Source: Litorimonas sp964565335
Lineage (GTDB): Bacteria > Pseudomonadota > Alphaproteobacteria > Caulobacterales > Maricaulaceae
Reading direction: 5' to 3'
Assembly (NCBI GenBank): GCA_964565335.1
Contig: CAZMEN010000001.1
Location: 1 to 64,000, forward strand
DNA: 64,000 bases
How positions within the stretch are numbered: position 1 is the first letter of the stretch; each line of letters begins with the position of its first letter. The position numbers and the translations under genes were made by a program. This document shows, piece after piece, positions 8,773 through 17,718 of the stretch. Under the pieces are notes generated by a model. That model had not been told where the DNA came from. It worked only from the letters and a program-made list of their open reading frames with translations, and made no database searches.

Positions 8773-9585
8773 ATGCTTCGTAAGTTACCGGATTGGTTAC
8801 TTTATGCGCTAATTGTCGGTATTATCTTTATATTAGCCTCGCAATTACGCGTGAAAGTGGATGCACCGCCTCCGCCGCAAGATATCGGCCCGCTTCTGCC
8901 CAGTGAAACACCCAAAGACGACAAAATCATCACGCAACTTGATGCGCCGCGTTCCGGTATCGGAACCGCTTTCGCTATTAATAATAAGGGTGATTGGTTG
9001 ACGGCGCGTCACGTCGTGGATGGCTGTGACCAAGTCGCGATTAAAATTTCAACCACCCGTATCATTAGAGCGGATATGCAGGTTTTCCCTGATAATGATT
9101 TAGCCGTTTTGCGGACGCAATGGACACGGCGGCCCCTGCCCCATGATGTGAAAACCCGCCGCAATGTGGGGGAACGCGGATACTTTATCGGTTTCCCTCA
9201 AGGCGAACCGGGGGAAGTCGTAGGGACCTTAATTGCACGTAACCGCATGTTGGTACGAGGACGGTATAGCTCCGATGAATCTGTTTTAGCTTGGGCGGAA
9301 AAGGGACGTACGCGTGGTCTCAAAGGGTCTTTAGGCGGCCTTTCAGGCGCCCCTGTTCTGGACAAGGACGGCGAAGTTATTGGCCTCGTCACCGCGGAAA
9401 ACCCGCGACGCGGACGGATTTATTCTGTTGCCCCGCGCGCGCTGTGGCCCTTTTATCCTGATGAGAGCGGTGATGCAGAGCCGGTTCAAGCCCGTAAATA
9501 CGGCCTACAAGCGGACCGTCTGCGCCGCGACAGGCGCATTGCCCAAGTCCTATGTTTGGTAAACAATGAAACGCCGCCCACCTAA
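8773..9585 (+). CDS. Membrane-anchored trypsin-like (S1) serine protease
   Basis: This 270-aa protein has an N-terminal membrane anchor (LLYALIVGIIFILASQL) and a chymotrypsin-fold domain. Triad residues can be seen: His in TARHVVDGC (near 78), Asp in DNDLAVLR (near 112) and Ser in GLSGAPV (near 197). No PDZ domain follows, so it is not a full DegP/HtrA. It probably acts in the periplasm. It overlaps the next gene by 20 bases. Confidence 0.82.
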   Translation: MLRKLPDWLLYALIVGIIFILASQLRVKVDAPPPPQDIGPLLPSETPKDDKIITQLDAPRSGIGTAFAINNKGDWLTARHVVDGCDQVAIKISTTRIIRADMQVFPDNDLAVLRTQWTRRPLPHDVKTRRNVGERGYFIGFPQGEPGEVVGTLIARNRMLVRGRYSSDESVLAWAEKGRTRGLKGSLGGLSGAPVLDKDGEVIGLVTAENPRRGRIYSVAPRALWPFYPDESGDAEPVQARKYGLQADRLRRDRRIAQVLCLVNNETPPT

Positions 9586-10348
9586 AAAGCAGCTCAAGCT
9601 TAGCCCTGCGGAGGTTATTACATTTTTCCCTTGGAAAGGTCTGGCCATTTGGGCCGCCATTGCGGCCATAATTGCGGGGGGCTTTTATTTGGCAAATCGG
9701 TATATTCCGCCGCAGCATCTTGGGTGGAAAAAGCTCGATACATCCCGCCCTATTGGCATAGCGACGAAAGCCCAAATTCTGCGGCTGACGCTTTCTCCCT
9801 CTTCGGTTTGTATGGATTTGGCCCGTGATACGCCGGGATTCGAATCAGCTCCCGCCGATCCAAAACCTTCCCCTAAAACAGGCGCTGGATCTGGAGTCTG
9901 CGGGTGGAATGTGGCGCGGGTGGTTTATGGTCAGGACGCCATCACTCTGAAACCGGGGGAAGCCAATATGCAATGCGCGCTTTCGGTTGCCGGCTATCTC
10001 TGGACGCGCGAAATCGACGCGATTGCGAAAGAGCGCTATGGGCAGGGCTTGGCAAAAATTCATCACATCGGCACTTATTCTTGTCGGCGTCAAAACGGAA
10101 ATAATTCAGGCAAATGGAGTGAACATGCTTTCGCCAATGCTTGGGATGTCTCAGGATTCGAGCTCGAAGACGGGCATCTTGTGACCGTATTAAAGAATTG
10201 GGATACAGTGGATCAGGACGCCGCCTTCTTGCGCGATATTCGCGATGCGGCCTGCAAGGTCTTTCGCGTAACACTCAGCCCGGACTATAATGCCGCCCAT
10301 CGGGATCATTTTCATGTCGATATGGGCCCAGCCTCGACCTGTCGATAA
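9566..10348 (+). CDS. Extensin-like C-terminal domain protein
   Basis: This 260-aa protein has an N-terminal membrane segment (LAIWAAIAAIIAGGFYLA) and a cysteine-rich extensin-like C-terminal domain. Signature segments are GVCGWNVARVV, MQCALSVAGYLWTREI, TYSCRR, SEHAFANAWDVSGFEL and HRDHFHVDMG. The conserved His/Asp set recalls LAS-type peptidoglycan peptidases, so a cell-wall role is likely, though this is inferred. It overlaps the S1 protease gene by 20 bases. Confidence 0.88.
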   Translation: MKRRPPKKQLKLSPAEVITFFPWKGLAIWAAIAAIIAGGFYLANRYIPPQHLGWKKLDTSRPIGIATKAQILRLTLSPSSVCMDLARDTPGFESAPADPKPSPKTGAGSGVCGWNVARVVYGQDAITLKPGEANMQCALSVAGYLWTREIDAIAKERYGQGLAKIHHIGTYSCRRQNGNNSGKWSEHAFANAWDVSGFELEDGHLVTVLKNWDTVDQDAAFLRDIRDAACKVFRVTLSPDYNAAHRDHFHVDMGPASTCR

Positions 10349-10384
10349 GATAGGCCTATAAACGGGCTATAATTAGGGACTCTT

Positions 10385-10909
10385 ATGCATATCATCGGAC
10401 TTATAACGACCATTGCAATCGCCGTTTACTGGATTAGCCGCGCGCTACGCAGTACGGGGGATATTGCTGACTCTGTAACGCGCATCGCCAATGCACCGCG
10501 AAAACGCAAATTCCAAAAAGCCTTTGGCAAGACGGGTTACGACCTTGTCGAGACCCCCATAGAGGCCGCCACTGTTTTAATGATTGCAACAGCGAAAATG
10601 GACACATTGCGCGGCGTTAGTCAGGCGGAAATCGCGGCGATTACTTTGGAGCTAGAAAATCATATGCAAATGAGCCCCGAGGATTCAGACGGCATTTACA
10701 CACAAATGTATAATCTAACAGAGTCTATCACCCTGCCAGAATCTGCGCTTTTTCCCATGATTGATATTCTGAAAAACGATATTGAACGCGATGATGCGAC
10801 CCAACTCGCCGCTATGATGGAACGCGTGGCGTCCTGCGAAACAATTGCCACCGCCGAACAGCTTGAGTTCATTCGGCGATTCAAAGAACGCATGGGACTT
10901 TTGCATTAA
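10385..10909 (+). CDS. Hypothetical membrane-anchored helical protein (TerB-like?)
   Basis: This 174-aa protein has one N-terminal membrane segment (HIIGLITTIAIAVYWIS) followed by an all-helical domain. Its spacing of acidic residues (SPEDSDGIYTQM, NDIERDDATQLAAMMERVASC) loosely recalls TerB/DjlA-type domains, but I cannot confirm that by eye. It may be the last gene of the DUF350-protease-extensin run and converges on the DoxX-like gene. Confidence 0.65.
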   Translation: MHIIGLITTIAIAVYWISRALRSTGDIADSVTRIANAPRKRKFQKAFGKTGYDLVETPIEAATVLMIATAKMDTLRGVSQAEIAAITLELENHMQMSPEDSDGIYTQMYNLTESITLPESALFPMIDILKNDIERDDATQLAAMMERVASCETIATAEQLEFIRRFKERMGLLH

Positions 10910-10929
10910 AGCCTCAAGGCCTCTCTTCG

Positions 10930-11421
10930 TTAAAACGCTTTCGATGACTGCCCGAATAAAGCCTTTAAAAGCGCAGCGATGCCCTGCCCCAATTCTTTGC
11001 GGCGCCATATCACCAAGGTAAAGCAGGATACCCAAACGAGACATGCAGCCAAGAACAAGCCTCCGCCGTCATTATTGGGATCAACGCCCAAAGGCGTAAA
11101 GAGGTGAAATGAAATCGCCCCTGTCATGACGGCCAAGCCCAATAACGCGCCGAACCCTTGCAAGCGTTTAAATCGCGGCAGAATACCCATCAACAAAAAT
11201 AGCGAGGCAACGGCTTCGGCGGTGCCAATGGTATATTGCGAAAACAGCCCTGTTTGCGCGAACAACCCGTCCATACCAAATGTTCCGGCCCATTCATTTA
11301 AACGCCCAAATATTTCCTGCGTATTCCGATGGTTCGTGAATTTATAACGCAGACTATCGCCAAATATAGCGCTGCAAAAAATCGCCAGTGCAGCCGGCAA
11401 AATTAATTTAACCCATTTCAT
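10930..11421 (-). CDS. DoxX-like membrane protein
   Basis: This 163-aa protein has about four membrane segments. The pattern GTAEAVASLFLLMGILPRFKRLQGFGALLGLAVMTGAISFHLFTPLG is typical of DoxX-like proteins. The function is unclear. It starts 20 bases after the CDF transporter gene, so the two are probably co-transcribed. Confidence 0.7.
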   Translation of the reverse strand: MKWVKLILPAALAIFCSAIFGDSLRYKFTNHRNTQEIFGRLNEWAGTFGMDGLFAQTGLFSQYTIGTAEAVASLFLLMGILPRFKRLQGFGALLGLAVMTGAISFHLFTPLGVDPNNDGGGLFLAACLVWVSCFTLVIWRRKELGQGIAALLKALFGQSSKAF

Positions 11422-11441
11422 TACATTTCCCCTTATTATAT

Positions 11442-12389
11442 TTATGGCTTAGTTTGCGTCATACGCCGCATAACATCAACCGTGGCGTGTTGGATATGAA
11501 ACTCAGCCGCCAAGCGCGCCTTAATAGCGGCACTTACGGGCTCCAAACGCGTTTCCGGCGCTACAAAAGCCTCAAGCGTCATCATCGGCCTCTCGGGCGT
11601 GATTGACCAGGCATGAATATGTTCCACCGCAATCAATTCAGGAATATGCGCCAAGAGGTCTTCTGAAATCGCGCGGCGGTCCATATTGTCTGGCGCGCCT
11701 TCCAGTAGGATATGCGCGCTGTCTTTCACGAGGCCATAAGCGCTTTTTAAAATAATGAGCGCAACGAGCACCGATAAAATCGGATCAATCGGAGTCCAGC
11801 CTGTGAAGAGAATAATCAGCGCCGCCGCTATCGCCGCCACTGACCCCAGCATGTCGCCCAGAACATGTAACACCGCCCCGCGAATGTTTAGATTGTCCTG
11901 ATCTGCGCCATGTAATATCCTAAAAACAATGACGTTTACGATTAATCCGCCTATCGCCACATAGAGCATAGGCCCCGCTAAAACCTCGCCTGGTACCAAA
12001 ATCCGTTCAACGGCCTCTTTGACAATCAACCCCGCCACCAAAAAGAGCGTCAGGCCGTTGACGAAGGCAATTAGAATGGAAAAGCGGTCAAATCCGAAGG
12101 TATGTTTCCAAGTCGCTGGGCGCTGCGCAATGGTGAAGGCGCCCCATGCCATGGCGAGAGCGGCAAAATCCGTGAACATATGCCCCGCATCAGCGAGCAG
12201 TGCCAAAGAACCGGAAATATAGCCGCCAATCACCTCGGCAATCATAAAACAGCCTGTTAAAAGGGCGGCAATCCCAACACGTTTACGGTTGTTCTCATCC
12301 ACTTTTGGCGCATGGCTGTGGCTGTGGTTATGACCGTGGCCATGATCATCATGGCTATGAGAATGGTGATGTCCGTGAGCGTGACCCAT
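11442..12389 (-). CDS. Cation diffusion facilitator (CDF) zinc/cadmium/cobalt exporter
   Basis: This 315-aa CDF transporter begins with a His-rich metal-binding tail (HGHHHSHSHDDHGHGHNHSHSH). Six membrane segments follow, with HxxxD-type zinc sites (LADAGHMFTDFAALAMA near 70 and HVLGDMLGSVAAI near 175). The C-terminal cytoplasmic domain carries a late VEHIHAWSI motif. It would export divalent metal by proton antiport. The ATG at 12389 is preferred over a TTG 54 bases upstream, because CDF proteins of this kind start with MGHxHxHHH. Confidence 0.92.
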   Translation of the reverse strand: MGHAHGHHHSHSHDDHGHGHNHSHSHAPKVDENNRKRVGIAALLTGCFMIAEVIGGYISGSLALLADAGHMFTDFAALAMAWGAFTIAQRPATWKHTFGFDRFSILIAFVNGLTLFLVAGLIVKEAVERILVPGEVLAGPMLYVAIGGLIVNVIVFRILHGADQDNLNIRGAVLHVLGDMLGSVAAIAAALIILFTGWTPIDPILSVLVALIILKSAYGLVKDSAHILLEGAPDNMDRRAISEDLLAHIPELIAVEHIHAWSITPERPMMTLEAFVAPETRLEPVSAAIKARLAAEFHIQHATVDVMRRMTQTKP

Positions 12390-12484
12390 ATCCCGTCTTA
12401 CGAGGTCAAACACTGAATTCAAACGCCTTTTTATCCCCCTCAATTTCTACTGCCATTTTAAGGCCCTCTTAGCGCTTTTTTGTT

Positions 12485-13666
12485 ATGTCAGCGCCCATGG
12501 ATGCGTGCCGTGACATTTCAAGCTTTGATGAACAGGATGAATTTGTGAGACAGTCAGGTCTTCATACGCAAATTTATAAGGGTCAGGACATTCCTGACGC
12601 CGTGCTCTCCGCTTGGCATGGATTTAGAGAGAATAACCCGTATCTTTACTCGCCTTACTTTCACCCAGATTACTGCAAAGCTGTGGCGGCTCTGAGACAA
12701 GATGTGAGAATTGCCGTCTTGGAAAGAGACGACGAGATACTGGCTATTCTCCCTTTTCAAGGGGAAAGTTTTGCGCGCCCCGTTGGCGCGCCTATGACGG
12801 ATTATCACGGATTAATTTGCGGGCCGAATGATCCGTACAGCATAAAAGATATTTTAGACGGCACCAATGTCGGTGCCTATCATTATAGTGCCCTCATTAG
12901 CGCCGCGCAGGACGATGCACCGGACACCCATTTGGGCGCAGTCATGCGTTTACCCGAAGGCAGCGAAGCGTGGCGTGCCTCGCGAGACAGCTCATTCAAC
13001 AAACACCAAAAAAGCCTGCGCCGCCGCATTCGTAAAGTCAGCGAAGATATTGGGGAGCCACGTATTGTCCCTCAAAGCCAAAACGAAGACGTTTTCAACA
13101 CGCTGATAGATTGGAAAGTCGCGCAATATGACGCGACAGGTTATTATAATGTTCTGGGCGCGGGATGGACGTTAGACCTGTTAAAATCGCTTTGGAAAAA
13201 AGGACCGGACGCTGCTTTACGCGTGGACATGCATGCTTTGTACTTTGGTGATGAACTGGCCGCGATTGATACCGGCCTGACAAACGGAAAAACCTATCAC
13301 AGCTGGATTGTGGCCTATAATAGCAGCTTCCATACCTATTCGCCTGGCACGCAACTGCTAAATCAAATCATCGATGCGACAGGCGGCCTTGGCTATGACT
13401 GTATTGATTTAGGCGTTGGTCTGGACCACTTCAAAAGCCATTACACCACCGAAAATGTTAAAACAGCGAGCGGCTTCACTGCGGTTTCTGGGCCTGCCGC
13501 CAATTTATCTAAGCTCTATGATGCTGCCGAAAAACTCGGGCAAAAACATCTGTCCGACGCCCCGGGCCGATTGCGTCGGCGCTATTCCCAAATAGCGGCC
13601 TGCGAGACCTCGTTCAGCGGACGCGCTAAAGCCATGCTCTCTGCCGTTACCTCTATAAAATCCTGA
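12485..13666 (+). CDS. CelD/FemAB-like GNAT acyltransferase (Acetyltransf_6 family)
   Basis: This 393-aa protein carries the GNAT variant seen in CelD/BcsL and FemAB-like proteins. Landmarks are GAPMTDYHGLICGP (near 100), FNKHQKSLRRRIRKV (near 175) and the acyl-CoA fold segment ALYFGDELAAIDTGLTNG (near 255), followed by SPGTQLLNQIID. Members often modify exopolysaccharide or peptidoglycan; the substrate here is unknown. It stands alone, divergent from the CDF gene. Confidence 0.78.
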   Translation: MSAPMDACRDISSFDEQDEFVRQSGLHTQIYKGQDIPDAVLSAWHGFRENNPYLYSPYFHPDYCKAVAALRQDVRIAVLERDDEILAILPFQGESFARPVGAPMTDYHGLICGPNDPYSIKDILDGTNVGAYHYSALISAAQDDAPDTHLGAVMRLPEGSEAWRASRDSSFNKHQKSLRRRIRKVSEDIGEPRIVPQSQNEDVFNTLIDWKVAQYDATGYYNVLGAGWTLDLLKSLWKKGPDAALRVDMHALYFGDELAAIDTGLTNGKTYHSWIVAYNSSFHTYSPGTQLLNQIIDATGGLGYDCIDLGVGLDHFKSHYTTENVKTASGFTAVSGPAANLSKLYDAAEKLGQKHLSDAPGRLRRRYSQIAACETSFSGRAKAMLSAVTSIKS

Positions 13667-13789
13667 CACGCCGTCCACGCCTAAGAATTCTGCTCCAACA
13701 TTATTGAATATGCCCGCCGCGTCACTGGGTCTCGACAGACGCCCCCAAAACCGCCATGTTGATAAAAAGCATAATAGGCGGAGAGAAAT

Positions 13790-15253
13790 ATGGTCAGGAT
13801 TAATCCGGATGCCAAGGGACAAAAGTCATCAGACTACCCCTCAGATACGGTTGAGAATATCACCCGTATCAGAGCCGCACAGCGCGCCGCATTTGACGCA
13901 AACCCCTATCCGGAATGGGCCGATAGAAAAGCGAATTTAGAGAAACTCCGTCATCTGATTTTAGGCCATGAAGCCGACTTTGTGTCCGCGATTTCCGATG
14001 ATTTCGGTCATCGTTCAGCAGAAGATACAATTATCTCAGAATTCCTCGTAATGCAGGGCGGTTTCTCGCACGCCTTAAAACACACGCCGAAATGGATGAA
14101 GACCCGCAAGGCGCCGACTGCGCTGCAATATCTCCCGGCTTCTAATCGTATTGTCCCGCAGCCGCTGGGCGTTGTCGGCGTTATCAGCCCATGGAATTAT
14201 CCGCTGCAACTTGCGATTATGCCGCTTATCGGGGCACTCGGTGCGGGCAATCGCGCCATGATTAAACCCAGCGAATACACACCGCGCATGGCCGCTTTGT
14301 TGAAAGAGGTCATAGCAAAAGGCTTTGCCGAAGACGAGATTTATGTCGCGACAGGCGGCGTCGATATTGCAAGCGCCTTTTCCGCGCTGCCCTTTGACCA
14401 TTTGGTCTTTACCGGATCAACCATTGTTGGGCGGATTGTAGCGCAAGCGGCGGCAAAAAACCTGACACCCGTCACTTTGGAACTCGGCGGAAAATCACCC
14501 GTCATTATCGATGAGAGCGCTAATCTGGATATGACTCTGCCGCGCCTTGTTAACGGCAAACTCCTCAATGCAGGCCAGACCTGTGTTGCGCCGGATTATG
14601 TCTTGATGCCGCAATCGAAAATAAACGCCTTTTCCGAAGCGGTGATCAAGCAAGCCGAAGCCATGTATCCGAAATTTGCAGGTAATAAGGATTACACCTC
14701 CATCATTGCCGACTCCCATTATGCGCGTTTGCAAACATTGCTTGAAGACGCCGAAAATAAAGGCGCGACGCTGCGTACGGCTGGGGATGATGACAAACAA
14801 ACTCTGGCCAAAGAGCGTCGGGTACCCCTAACTGTGGTCACAGATACGACACCCGATATGAAAATTATGCAGGAAGAAATCTTTGGCCCGCTCCTGCCTG
14901 TCGTCGCGTCAGAATCTTTGGATGACAGTCTACATTATGTGCAAGGCCATGACCGCCCCCTCGCCCTCTATTGGTTCGGCGAGAATAAAGCTAAGCGCGA
15001 AAAAGTCCTCAAGACCAGCCATTCAGGAGGCGTGAGCATTAATGAATGCGCGTGGCATGTGGTACAAGAAGACATCCCCTTTGGCGGCGTCGGCCCGTCC
15101 GGTATGGGCGCGTATCACGGTGAAGCNNNNNNNNNNTTCTCTCACATGAAAGGTGTTTTCTTCCAAAGCCGATTTAGTCAAGGCAAACAACTCCATCCGC
15201 CCTATACTGATAAGACCCGTAAAATGATCGGGTTGATGAAGAAGTTTTTGTAA
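13790..15253 (+). CDS. calB: Coniferyl-aldehyde-type aldehyde dehydrogenase (contains assembly gap)
   Basis: This NAD(P)-dependent aldehyde dehydrogenase (~487 aa) resembles coniferyl aldehyde dehydrogenase and other ALDH3-like enzymes. It has GVVGVISPWNYPLQL (cofactor fold), the catalytic Glu in VTLELGGKSP (near 230) and the nucleophile Cys in NAGQTCVAPDY (near 264). A GGAG site lies 6 bases before the ATG. Ten Ns interrupt the C-terminal YHGE...FSHMKG region. The frame is kept, but ALDH3 proteins usually have one more residue here, so the real gap may not be 10 bases. A GMC oxidoreductase follows 6 bases later, which suggests alcohol-to-aldehyde-to-acid oxidation. Confidence 0.85.
   Translation: MVRINPDAKGQKSSDYPSDTVENITRIRAAQRAAFDANPYPEWADRKANLEKLRHLILGHEADFVSAISDDFGHRSAEDTIISEFLVMQGGFSHALKHTPKWMKTRKAPTALQYLPASNRIVPQPLGVVGVISPWNYPLQLAIMPLIGALGAGNRAMIKPSEYTPRMAALLKEVIAKGFAEDEIYVATGGVDIASAFSALPFDHLVFTGSTIVGRIVAQAAAKNLTPVTLELGGKSPVIIDESANLDMTLPRLVNGKLLNAGQTCVAPDYVLMPQSKINAFSEAVIKQAEAMYPKFAGNKDYTSIIADSHYARLQTLLEDAENKGATLRTAGDDDKQTLAKERRVPLTVVTDTTPDMKIMQEEIFGPLLPVVASESLDDSLHYVQGHDRPLALYWFGENKAKREKVLKTSHSGGVSINECAWHVVQEDIPFGGVGPSGMGAYHGEXXXXFSHMKGVFFQSRFSQGKQLHPPYTDKTRKMIGLMKKFL
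15127..15136. other. Assembly gap (10 N) inside the aldehyde dehydrogenase gene
   Basis: Ten undetermined bases between the YHGE and FSHMKG codons. A second run of the same size lies at 17354-17363. Confidence 0.99.
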
Positions 15254-15259
15254 CCCGCC

Positions 15260-16891
15260 ATGGTCAAGACATTGAATGGGCAGGAATTAGCCGACAGTTA
15301 CGACTACATTATTTGCGGGGCAGGCTCGGCAGGCTGTGTCGTTGCGAACCGGTTAAGCGAAGATTCGCATGTCAGTGTTCTTCTGATTGAAGCTGGCAAA
15401 ACGCATAAACATTTTTCTGTGACCATCCCCGGTATGGGGTTGATTACAATGCTGACTAAAACTCGGAATTGGGCCTTTAATACTGTGCCGCAGCCAGGCC
15501 TTAATAATCGAGAATGCTTTCAACCCCGCGGGAAAATGCTCGGCGGCTCTTCAGGCTCTAACGCCATGATTTATATTCGGGGCCATAAAGAAGATTATGA
15601 TAATTGGGCGGCCATGGGAAACAAAGGCTGGTCGTATAAAGACGTACTGCCTTATTTCAAAAAATCAGAACATCGCGAAGCGGGAGGTAATGACTATCAC
15701 GGACAAGGCGGGGAATTAAATGTTGCCGCGCTTGCCGATCCCGGCTCCGTAAATGAAATATTTTTCGAAGCCTGCGACCAATTACAGATACCGCGCAATG
15801 ATGATTTCAATGGAAAGCGCCAAGAAGGTGTTGGCTATTTCGAAGTGACCCAGAAAAATGGCGAACGTTGGTCAACCGCCCGCGCTTTCCTCGATCCTAT
15901 TATGGACAGACCTAATTTGCATATCGTCAGTGAGACGTTGGTTGAGAAAGTCAATATCAAAGACAAACAGGCCGAAAGTGTATCGCTTAACATAAAAGGC
16001 AAGCGCCGCACGATTAAGGCTGAGCGCGAAGTTATCTTGTCGGCAGGCGCATTCGGCTCTCCCCATTTACTTCTGCTCTCTGGTATCGGAGCCGAAGAAA
16101 AACTAGCGCCCCATAAAATTGAACTGCAACACACCCTCCCCGGCGTGGGCGAAAACCTGCAAGATCATCTAGATTACACGCTGACTTATGACGGCGATAT
16201 CAAAGATAATTTCAGCGTCTCGTGGCGCGGCTTTGCGCGCTTCCCCAAACAAGTTTGGAAATATTGGCGAGACCGTAAAGGGGTGCTGACGACCAATTAC
16301 GCTGAGTCCGGTGGTTTTGCCTATGCCGATAAAGACGAGCGCTCGCCCGACCTTCAATTTCATATGATACGCGGCATTGTGGACGATCATGGGCGGAAAA
16401 CTCATTTCAGCAATGGCTATACTTTCCATGTATGTATATTGCGGCCGCATAGCCGCGGGACGGTCACATTGGCCTCAAACGACCCCAAAGCCGCGCCTCT
16501 GATTGACCCTGCCTATCTCTCGGATAGCCGAGATATGGATAAACTCTACAAAGCCGCACGCATTGGCCAGAACATCATGCAGGCTCCCGCTTGGGACGCC
16601 GTTCGCGGCAAAGCCTTTCACAACTGCGAAGCCCAAGAAGAAGAGGCGCTCAAAGCCGATATCCGCCAACAATCGGAAACAGTTTATCATCCTGTCGGCA
16701 CTTGCAAAATGGGACAGGACGATATGGCTGTTGTCGATAATCGTTTACGCGTTCACGGCATCGAGGCTTTGCGCGTCATCGACGCCTCCATCATGCCGCA
16801 AATCATATCCGGCAACACTAACGCGCCTTCCATAATGATTGGGGAAAAAGGCGCGGATATGACTAAGCAGGATTGGGCTGAAAGCGCCTAA
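15260..16891 (+). CDS. GMC family FAD-dependent alcohol/choline dehydrogenase-like oxidoreductase
   Basis: This 543-aa GMC oxidoreductase begins with the dinucleotide fold (YDYIICGAGSAGCVVANRL). It has GMC signature 1 (GKMLGGSSGSNAMIYIRG, near 93), signature 2 (AGAFGSPHLLLLSGIG, near 260) and the C-terminal VYHPVGTCKMG catalytic region with the His/Asn pair (SGNTNAPSIMIGEKGAD). It oxidises an alcohol with FAD. Pairing with the upstream aldehyde dehydrogenase suggests a short two-step pathway. The substrate is not determined. Confidence 0.92.
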   Translation: MVKTLNGQELADSYDYIICGAGSAGCVVANRLSEDSHVSVLLIEAGKTHKHFSVTIPGMGLITMLTKTRNWAFNTVPQPGLNNRECFQPRGKMLGGSSGSNAMIYIRGHKEDYDNWAAMGNKGWSYKDVLPYFKKSEHREAGGNDYHGQGGELNVAALADPGSVNEIFFEACDQLQIPRNDDFNGKRQEGVGYFEVTQKNGERWSTARAFLDPIMDRPNLHIVSETLVEKVNIKDKQAESVSLNIKGKRRTIKAEREVILSAGAFGSPHLLLLSGIGAEEKLAPHKIELQHTLPGVGENLQDHLDYTLTYDGDIKDNFSVSWRGFARFPKQVWKYWRDRKGVLTTNYAESGGFAYADKDERSPDLQFHMIRGIVDDHGRKTHFSNGYTFHVCILRPHSRGTVTLASNDPKAAPLIDPAYLSDSRDMDKLYKAARIGQNIMQAPAWDAVRGKAFHNCEAQEEEALKADIRQQSETVYHPVGTCKMGQDDMAVVDNRLRVHGIEALRVIDASIMPQIISGNTNAPSIMIGEKGADMTKQDWAESA

Positions 16892-16897
16892 CACAGG

Positions 16898-17641
16898 CTA
16901 TTCTTGAGGCAAGGCCGCCAGAACCGCTGACGTCAAATTTATGATTTGGTTTATTGATGTGGGATTGCTGGGCGGTATCGGTGCCCTTTCTGGCCATGAG
17001 GCAAGGAGGGTATTTAATGCCTGTACTGCATCGTCTCGATAAGGGTTTTTCAGCTTGGCAGCTTCGTCCAAAGCAACAACCGTAAAGCCATAGGCATCTT
17101 GATACTCCCCGGGGTCACTGACATTTCCATCTGTAATGGCAACGCGATATTCGTCGACCACCGTCTCCATCAAGAACTGAATAATAGTCACGGAATTCCC
17201 GCCGGCTTTCTCTGTGACCAAATCAAGATTGGCTTCGGCGGCGCGCAATTGGGGTTCAATCTCAGACGCAGCTTGACCTTTTTCCAAAGCCTCCGACACC
17301 GTTTCAAATAAAGCCCCGTCAAAGCCCAAAGCATCCAACCCTGCCCTTTCGGCNNNNNNNNNNTGATGAGTCTCAGAGACAGGATGCAGAAGATGCGGGG
17401 CGGCCATATCCGGCTCCCCCGCACGATAAAGCGCCAACCCCGCTTCGACATGACCGCGCATAAACGCCAGACGGTTTTCAAGGGCGAGCATGTCCATGGC
17501 ATGGCCATCATGGCTTTCCATTTCATGATGCTCTGTCGAGGCAGAGTCATGAGACGCCTGACTACACCCTGTGAGCCCGCTCCCCGTCAGCACAAAAGCC
17601 AGGCAAAGGGATGTAGAGTGTTTAAAAATTCGGCGCATCAT
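16898..17641 (-). CDS. Hypothetical exported lipoprotein (contains assembly gap)
   Basis: This ~247-aa protein has a signal peptide ending in a lipobox-like LTGCSQ (near residue 26), then a His/Met-rich stretch (EHHEMESHDGHAMDM) and an all-helical domain. I do not recognise the family. The His/Met segment recalls periplasmic metal-binding proteins, but that is only composition. The ATG at 17641 is chosen because AAAGAGA lies just upstream. Ten Ns interrupt residues near 95. It is convergent with the GMC gene and follows the S41 peptidase on the same strand. Confidence 0.7.
   Translation of the reverse strand: MMRRIFKHSTSLCLAFVLTGSGLTGCSQASHDSASTEHHEMESHDGHAMDMLALENRLAFMRGHVEAGLALYRAGEPDMAAPHLLHPVSETHXXXXAERAGLDALGFDGALFETVSEALEKGQAASEIEPQLRAAEANLDLVTEKAGGNSVTIIQFLMETVVDEYRVAITDGNVSDPGEYQDAYGFTVVALDEAAKLKNPYRDDAVQALNTLLASWPERAPIPPSNPTSINQIINLTSAVLAALPQE
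17354..17363. other. Assembly gap (10 N) inside the lipoprotein gene
   Basis: Ten undetermined bases. The frame on either side is consistent with translation through them. Confidence 0.99.
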
Positions 17642-17718
17642 AATCTCTTTCGAAACCTTCAATTTGCGAGAGCGTATAAGGCAGTTCTTATAAAGAAGTC
17701 CAATAACAGTTTATCTCG

